A stretch of 8,811 nt of DNA from Pseudomonadota bacterium. Lineage in GTDB: Bacteria > Pseudomonadota > Alphaproteobacteria > Rhizobiales > Devosiaceae. A program made the translations under genes and the position numbers. Positions 5,168 to 8,811 of this stretch are shown here, in pieces. Under the pieces are notes generated by a model. That model was not told the origin of the DNA. It searched no databases and was given only the letters and a program-made list of their open reading frames with translations. The stretch lies in the NCBI GenBank assembly GCA_023415605.1, contig JAEZKB010000313.1, forward strand, positions 1 to 8,811. Reading direction: 5' to 3'. The stretch's first letter is position 1. Each line of letters starts with the position of its first letter.

Positions 5168-7468
5168 TTAACCAAGCTTGCGGGTTGCAGTGGGCAGCGC
5201 CGGGGCACTGGCCATACGGGCGATGAGTTCGCCCACGTCGCGGCTCGGCAACGGCACGCCGAACAGATAGCCCTGGATCTGATCGACGGCGGTGTTGTCG
5301 AGAATGAGGTTGAGCTGCTCCTCGGTCTCGACGCCTTCGGCGGTGACCGTCAGGTTGATGTCCTTGCCCAGCTGCGCCACGTTCTGCAAGAGCTTCAGCG
5401 CCCGCGGATTGCTGCCGATATCCATCACGAAGCTGCGGTCGATCTTGAGCTTCGAGAACGGCAGCGTGTGCAGGTAGCTCAGCGACGAGTAGCCCGTCCC
5501 GAAATCATCGAGCGCAATGCCTACGCCTTCGGCCGCGAGGTTGGAGAGAATGCGGGTCGCCGCATCTTTTTCCTCGATCAGCGCGGTTTCAGTCACTTCG
5601 ATCTCCAGCCGGCGCGGTGCGAGCCGATTGACGCGAAGCGCATCCCGCACCATCTGGCCAACATCGGCCTGGCGGAAGTCGCGGGCCGAGACATTGACCG
5701 ACACCGACACATCGCTCGGCCAGTTGCCGCATTCGTTCGCCGCCGAATGCAACACCCAGCGGGTGATGTCGGAGATGAGCCCGCTTTCTTCAGCAATCGG
5801 GATGAACAGCGATGGCGGGATCGAACCCAGTTCCGGATGATGCCAGCGCGCCAACGCCTCGCAGCTCACCACCTTGCGTGTCCTGAGATCGACGATCGGC
5901 TGGTAGACCAGCGACAAACCGCCCGCCGCGACGCAAAGCTTGAGTTCGGCCTTGAGCCGCTGGCGGTAGCGATAGTCGGTGTCCATCTCGTCGCGGAACA
6001 TCTGGCTCTGCGACTTGCCGTTGCCCTTGGCCTTGTAAAGCGCGAGGTCGGCCTTGGTCATCAGCGCGTCGAGATCGTCCTCCGGCTCGTGCGACACCAC
6101 GACGCCGACCGACACATTGGTCGAGAACACCTCGCCCATGACACTGAACGGCGTTTCGAAGGCCTTGAGAATGGCATCGACATCTTCGGCGATATCGTCC
6201 TCGGTGAGCGGTCCGCCGCGATAGACGATGAATTCATCGCCACCCAGCCGGGCGATCAGGCTATCGCGGCCCAGCGCCCGCGCGATGCGCTCGGCGGTCT
6301 CGACCAGGACGCGGTCACCCAGGAGGTGCCCCATCGTGTCGTTGATGTGCTTGAAGTCGTCGATGTCGACGATCATCAGCGCCGCCCCGTCATCCGCGCG
6401 ATACGCCTTGGTGCGATCGAGGTTCTCGGCCACCTGGTCGGAGAAATAGGCGCGATTGGGCAGGCCCGTCAGCGCATCGTGATGCGCCATGAAGTTGATC
6501 CGCTCTTCTGCCTTGACGCGCGACGTGATGTCTTCAAAGAGCAGCACGGTGCTGCCCTGGCGGGCACTGACGGTGACTTCGCCATACTGGTTGCCGGGCA
6601 GATGCAGCAGCACCTTGCCGTGCCCATTGTTGATGGTCTGCAGCAACTGTGTGGCTGAAGCCTGCGAGATGGTACCGCGGGCCGCCGCTGCCGAAATCAG
6701 CGCGGCGAAGGGGCGGCCGCTCCAGGTGCCGCCGGCAAAGCTCGCGAACACCGCTTCGGCGCGATCGTTCGACACCGTCACGAGGCCGCTCTGGTCGAGC
6801 ATGCAAAGTCCATGCTGCATGGTCTCCATCGCGGTATCGAGCTCCGCGGCGAGCCGGTTGGCCTCGACGCGGCTATGCACCGCATTGAGCAGCACCTGCC
6901 TCACATCGGTAGCCAGATAGCGGAACGAGATCATCATGGGCAGCATCAGGCCACCCAGGATCCAGTGATAGACGTCGTTCTTGACCAGCACCCCCAGCCC
7001 GATCAGCGTCACCGCAATGGCGAGCTGGATGGTGAGCAGGCGGTCGAGACCGAAATTGCGCGTCACCACACCGACCATGCAACCCACGGTGGTCACCATG
7101 GCGAGGATTTCGGCGATCGGATCGTTGACGAAGACGAAGCTCGAGAAGCACCACAAGCCGGCGAGGAAGGCGAACATCGTCGCCCCGTAGGTGGCGCGCA
7201 CTTCCCACTTGGCCGCCGCGTCAACATCGGTTGCCCCGATCTTGGCGCGGGCAAACAGCGTCATGTCGATGTAGCGGTAGATGGCGACCAGTACGAAACC
7301 GGCAGCGATGGCCCAGAGGATCAGCGAGCCGGTCTTGAAGGCGCCGGCCGAAACGCCCAGAACACAGCATAGCGCGCCCATGACCATCGCGCGTCGGTCG
7401 GTATAGACCGACTTGACGATGGACACATAGTCGATAGCCGGCATTGTCTTGCGGGCTGGCGTCAGCAC
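5168..7468 (-). CDS. Membrane PAS-GGDEF-EAL protein (c-di-GMP synthesis and breakdown)
   Basis: A 766-aa protein. About six hydrophobic segments occupy residues 28-182 (roughly 28-44, 47-66, 96-114, 118-136, 146-162, 165-182). A PAS-like domain follows at about 211-318 (MQHGLCMLDQSGLVTVSNDR). The diguanylate cyclase domain spans about 320-490 with DALTGLPNR (331-339) and GGDEF at 409-413. The phosphodiesterase domain spans about 505-750 with EAL at 537-539, N592, E624 (IEVTET), DDFGTGYSS (654-662), K675 and E711. The key residues of both domains are intact, so both activities are possible. The product-inhibition I-site RxxD five residues before GGDEF is absent (GRDS at 400-403). The start is GTG, with GGAG at 7476-7479, 7 nt upstream; an internal ATG at codon 9 lacks a ribosome site. 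The membrane module probably senses an envelope or redox cue, and the PAS domain another signal. The FeeM-like gene follows on the same strand. Confidence 0.95.
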   Translation of the reverse strand: MLTPARKTMPAIDYVSIVKSVYTDRRAMVMGALCCVLGVSAGAFKTGSLILWAIAAGFVLVAIYRYIDMTLFARAKIGATDVDAAAKWEVRATYGATMFAFLAGLWCFSSFVFVNDPIAEILAMVTTVGCMVGVVTRNFGLDRLLTIQLAIAVTLIGLGVLVKNDVYHWILGGLMLPMMISFRYLATDVRQVLLNAVHSRVEANRLAAELDTAMETMQHGLCMLDQSGLVTVSNDRAEAVFASFAGGTWSGRPFAALISAAAARGTISQASATQLLQTINNGHGKVLLHLPGNQYGEVTVSARQGSTVLLFEDITSRVKAEERINFMAHHDALTGLPNRAYFSDQVAENLDRTKAYRADDGAALMIVDIDDFKHINDTMGHLLGDRVLVETAERIARALGRDSLIARLGGDEFIVYRGGPLTEDDIAEDVDAILKAFETPFSVMGEVFSTNVSVGVVVSHEPEDDLDALMTKADLALYKAKGNGKSQSQMFRDEMDTDYRYRQRLKAELKLCVAAGGLSLVYQPIVDLRTRKVVSCEALARWHHPELGSIPPSLFIPIAEESGLISDITRWVLHSAANECGNWPSDVSVSVNVSARDFRQADVGQMVRDALRVNRLAPRRLEIEVTETALIEEKDAATRILSNLAAEGVGIALDDFGTGYSSLSYLHTLPFSKLKIDRSFVMDIGSNPRALKLLQNVAQLGKDINLTVTAEGVETEEQLNLILDNTAVDQIQGYLFGVPLPSRDVGELIARMASAPALPTATRKLG

Positions 7469-7475
7469 GTATGGT

Positions 7476-7479
7476 CTCC
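7476..7479 (-). promoter_or_regulatory. Shine-Dalgarno deciding the GTG start of the GGDEF-EAL gene
   Basis: GGAG on the - strand is 7 nt before the GTG at 7468. The alternative ATG (7444) is preceded by no purine-rich ribosome site at normal spacing. Confidence 0.6.
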
Positions 7480-7511
7480 AAGCCTAAGTCGGAGAGGTAA
7501 CCCGCGCGGAG

Positions 7512-7526
7512 TTAAGATCGTTTGAA
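7512..7526 (-). promoter_or_regulatory. CtrA-like box (one mismatch) upstream of the GGDEF-EAL gene
   Basis: On the - strand this reads TTCA-N7-TTAA followed by C, matching TTAA-N7-TTAAC except at one base. It is 44-58 bp upstream of the GTG start. It is similar in quality and distance to the box before the FeeM-like gene. Regulation by CtrA is inferred from the consensus only. Confidence 0.3.
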
Positions 7527-7536
7527 CTGCCAACAA

Positions 7537-7557
7537 GCGTTATGCGCGCGTTAGCGC
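7537..7557. repeat. Tandem imperfect repeat upstream of the GGDEF-EAL gene
   Basis: GCGTTATGCGC (7537-7547) is directly followed by GCGTTAGCGC (7548-7557), the same unit less one T. The period is 11 bp, one helical turn, so a protein could bind both copies on the same face of the DNA. Confidence 0.4.
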
Positions 7558-7564
7558 TTCCCGC

Positions 7565-7591
7565 TGACTTGGTGAACGAAGCTTTAAGTCA
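7565..7591. repeat. Inverted repeat TGACTT-N15-AAGTCA
   Basis: Perfect 6-bp arms (7565-7570 and 7586-7591) are separated by 15 bp, about 100-120 bp upstream of the GGDEF-EAL start. It sits in locally AT-richer DNA and could be an operator. The arms are short, so chance is possible. Confidence 0.3.
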
Positions 7592-7741
7592 AATTGCTAG
7601 CGTGGCCCGCGCGATAAACTGCGAGACGAGCCAGCATTCGCGTGCGCGACGGCAGCAAAGCTTCGATGCTTCAGTGGCTTACAAGAATCTTCATCTCACT
7701 TATCCCCGCGCTCTGCACCCGCACTAGAATCCTTCCATCAA

Positions 7742-7780
7742 CCCCGCGGTGGACGGGAAGCGCGACGAACGCTTGCGGGG
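7742..7780. other. Two-stage hairpin, possible structured RNA
   Basis: The outer stem is CCCCGC (7742-7747) with GCGGGG (7775-7780). The inner stem is AAGCG (7758-7762) with CGCTT (7770-7774), with loop CGACGAA and a 10-nt bulge (7748-7757) on the 5' side only. The inner and outer stems are contiguous on the 3' side. No known RNA family is recognised. Confidence 0.35.
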
Positions 7781-7843
7781 AGACTGCTGGGAGGCGGAGG
7801 GGAGTCGTCCCGAACCGCTGGGCCAAGCGCACGGAGTCGAAAT

Positions 7844-8089
7844 GGAGGGCCAACCCTCCTCTCCCGACGCGCGGGACAATGCCGGAAACCCCAGCAACCC
7901 GGAGGCGGTGTCATCTCGTACTTATTCATACCAGAGGCGGCATCCGCCCCCGGGCCCGTCACGCTCTTTCTCATCACCGGAGGGTCATACCCGGCCGGTG
8001 CATCAGTGCGGGCTTTGCGCCCCCTCCACCGGCTGCGCCGGTCCCCCTCCCCCGCACGCGGGGGGAGGATCGTGGAGAGATCGTGCCAC
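7844..8089. repeat. Composite REP-like element: array of GC-rich hairpins
   Basis: Successive dyads are GGAGGG-CCAA-CCCTCC (7844-7859), an imperfect GACA...TGTC arm pair (7876-7913), GGCGG-CAT-CCGCC (7936-7948), the nested CACCGG/CCGGTG around GGGT-CAT-ACCC (7975-8000), ACCGGC-TGC-GCCGGT (8028-8042) and CCTCCCCCGC with GCGGGGGGAGG (8046-8068, one bulged G). The direct repeat GATCGTG (8068-8074 and 8079-8085) follows. The 8028-8068 pair read on the - strand gives the spurious peptide PPRAGEGDRRSRWRG, a string that I recall from mis-called ORFs in Hyphomicrobiales intergenic repeats. A dispersed palindromic repeat is therefore likely, but copy number cannot be seen here. Confidence 0.55.
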
Positions 8090-8147
8090 ACGGATCCTCA
8101 CTCGCATAGCGGGAGCGGGCCATCTGAAGGGTGGTGGGGGCGCAACG

Positions 8148-8182
8148 ATGGCTCAGTCAGCAAGCATCTCCGCCTGAGCCAT
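8148..8182. repeat. 9-bp inverted repeat beside the VOC gene terminator
   Basis: ATGGCTCAG (8148-8156) and CTGAGCCAT (8174-8182) are perfect reverse complements separated by 17 nt. The right arm touches the A-run of the terminator at 8183. It may be a second downstream hairpin, a repeat end or a protein site. Confidence 0.45.
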
Positions 8183-8210
8183 AAAAAACGGCGTCTCCGG
8201 AGAGACGCCG
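8183..8210 (-). terminator. Intrinsic terminator of the VOC-family gene
   Basis: Read on the - strand, a perfect 9-bp stem CGGCGTCTC/GAGACGCCG with a TCCG tetraloop (8189-8210) is followed at once by six T (8188-8183). It begins 72 nt after the VOC gene stop, so the direction and distance fit that gene. Confidence 0.9.
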
Positions 8211-8282
8211 CACAGTCCAGGCTCGGGAGAACCCAGGGGGGGCAGGGCAGCGGGCCGTGGGAACATCGGCCGCCACCAAACT

Positions 8283-8762
8283 CTAGTCCTGCCTTTCCAT
8301 GTCCTTGTTCCACTCGAGCAGTTCGATCTGCACGCCCAGCTGTGGAACGGTGTCAAAGTAGGCATAGCGGCCATGGCCGCCGTCGAATTCCGCCTTCTGG
8401 ATCGTCCTGTGGCCTTTGCTCTCGAGATAGGCCGAGCGCTTGGTCATGTTGCGCGTATTGAACGCGATGTGGTGGCAGCCGGGACCCTTCTCTCCCAGAA
8501 TGTCCCGCCACGCGCTCTTTTCAGGGCCGGGTTCGAGGAACTCGACGTCGATGTTGGAGAACCGAAAGAGCGCCAAACGCGCCGTCACCACCGAGGGTTG
8601 GCCCATATATTCGAGCTTGGCCTCGTCGGGCTCGGCGAGTTTCCCGATATGGCTCGGTGTCTTGCCCGTGAGGTCGGAGAACCAGCGCAATGACTCTTCG
8701 AGATTGTCCGTCACGAAGCAGATCTGGCTGACGGCGTCATAGTCGAGAAGTCGGTCGTCCAC
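8283..8762 (-). CDS. VOC-superfamily protein (glyoxalase / epimerase-like)
   Basis: A 159-aa single-chain vicinal-oxygen-chelate protein with two beta-alpha-beta-beta-beta halves. Members bind a divalent metal and act on substrates such as methylmalonyl-CoA, lactoylglutathione or catechols. Family marks are VSQICFVTDNLEESLRWFSD (11-30), the strand IDVEFLEP (71-78), CHHIAFNT (96-103) and VQIELLEW (144-151). Probable metal ligands are E74, H98 and E147; the first-strand position that is often His is Q13. The sequence is closest in feel to methylmalonyl-CoA epimerase-like and lactoylglutathione-lyase-like proteins, but the substrate cannot be assigned. The GTG start has AAGGA at 8771-8775 on the - strand, 8 nt upstream. 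The gene ends in its own strong terminator, so it is at the end of its transcription unit. Whatever lies beyond the right window edge may be in the same unit. Confidence 0.85.
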   Translation of the reverse strand: MDDRLLDYDAVSQICFVTDNLEESLRWFSDLTGKTPSHIGKLAEPDEAKLEYMGQPSVVTARLALFRFSNIDVEFLEPGPEKSAWRDILGEKGPGCHHIAFNTRNMTKRSAYLESKGHRTIQKAEFDGGHGRYAYFDTVPQLGVQIELLEWNKDMERQD

Positions 8763-8781
8763 TTGCCTGTTCCTTGTGAAT

Positions 8782-8807
8782 GCGGCCGGTGGCTACCCAC
8801 CGGCCGC
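8782..8807. other. Perfect 11-bp hairpin just upstream of the VOC gene
   Basis: GCGGCCGGTGG and CCACCGGCCGC pair perfectly around the 4-nt loop CTAC. It ends 7 nt before the AAGGA ribosome site of the VOC gene. Only TT follows on the + strand and ATT on the - strand, so a canonical U-tract is missing. It may be a terminator for a gene beyond the window, or a stable 5' leader hairpin for the VOC mRNA. Confidence 0.6.
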
Positions 8808-8811
8808 TTGG

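Larger units (their letters stand above)
7592..8147. other. Gene-free stretch between the GGDEF-EAL and VOC genes
   Basis: No reading frame here has a good ribosome site, a recognisable domain or persuasive codon use. The open frames on both strands yield proteins rich in Pro, Arg, Gly and Ser with no order. The first part (7592-7740) is plain, AT-richer and without clear features apart from a lone TAGAAT (7725-7730) with no matching -35. From 7742 onwards the sequence is packed with GC-rich hairpins, listed separately. It may be a repeat element, an untranslated RNA or a decayed region. Confidence 0.7.

Noticed and set aside
5128..5226. Short + strand frame (32 aa) after a GGGGGG tract
   Set aside because: Its second half is antisense to the GGDEF-EAL C-terminus, and no promoter or family supports it.
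5468..6658. 396-aa + strand frame opposite the GGDEF-EAL gene
   Set aside because: It is the antisense of conserved GGDEF and EAL motifs, His/Asp/Arg-rich without structure.
7725..7730. TAGAAT as a promoter -10 element for an RNA from 7742
   Set aside because: No -35-like hexamer lies 16-18 bp upstream.
7742..7880. Known structured RNA (SRP RNA, RNase P RNA, 6S RNA)
   Set aside because: The diagnostic conserved stretches of these families were looked for and not found.
7936..8068. CRISPR array
   Set aside because: The hairpins differ in sequence and spacing; there are no equal repeats with unique spacers and no cas genes.
7749..8177. 142-aa + strand frame in the gene-free region, and the 117-aa - strand frame opposite it
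   Set aside because: Both translate through the palindromic repeats into Pro/Arg/Gly-rich strings, and neither has a ribosome site or domain.

Overview
The window is GC-rich DNA (by eye well above 60% G+C in coding parts) from an alphaproteobacterium, most likely of the order Hyphomicrobiales and perhaps Devosia-like. This rests on the adjacent Mic60-like and HemY/Orf52-like genes, the FeeM-like GNAT protein, an alphaproteobacterial PAS-GGDEF-EAL protein, and a GC-rich palindromic intergenic repeat of a kind common in that order. The genus is a guess. Seven protein genes and one tRNA gene are supported. Four of the seven proteins start at TTG or GTG rather than ATG.

Left block (45-2821, + strand): a mitofilin/Mic60-like inner-membrane protein is followed by a HemY/Orf52-type TPR membrane protein whose TTG start overlaps the upstream stop by 4 bp. 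In alphaproteobacteria this pair usually lies at the end of a heme (hemC/hemD) cluster, and the gene ending just before base 45 may be hemD, but too little is present to say. The two products probably act together on envelope or inner-membrane architecture.

Middle block (2822-4272, + strand): a promoter-like element, tRNA-Thr(CGT) with encoded CCA, an unrecognised 61-aa basic protein gene, a 12-bp CTAG-containing palindrome, and an APH/choline-kinase-fold phosphotransferase with a TTG start.

Right block (4269-7468, - strand): a large membrane-anchored PAS-GGDEF-EAL cyclic-di-GMP enzyme is followed on the same strand by a FeeM-like N-acyl amino acid synthase. The FeeM-like gene runs into the kinase gene, and their TAG stops share one CTAG. 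The upstream regions of the FeeM-like and GGDEF-EAL genes each hold a one-mismatch CtrA-like box, and the FeeM-like gene also has two abutting inverted repeats. Together they look like a signalling pair, with second-messenger turnover and acyl-amino-acid signal synthesis, but co-regulation is inferred only.

Far right (7469-8811): about 0.8 kb holds no convincing gene. It contains the GGDEF-EAL promoter region, a row of GC-rich hairpins resembling a composite REP-type element, a 9-bp inverted repeat and a textbook intrinsic terminator. That terminator serves a VOC-superfamily (glyoxalase / methylmalonyl-CoA epimerase-like) gene on the - strand. An 11-bp perfect hairpin lies just upstream of the VOC gene at the window edge.
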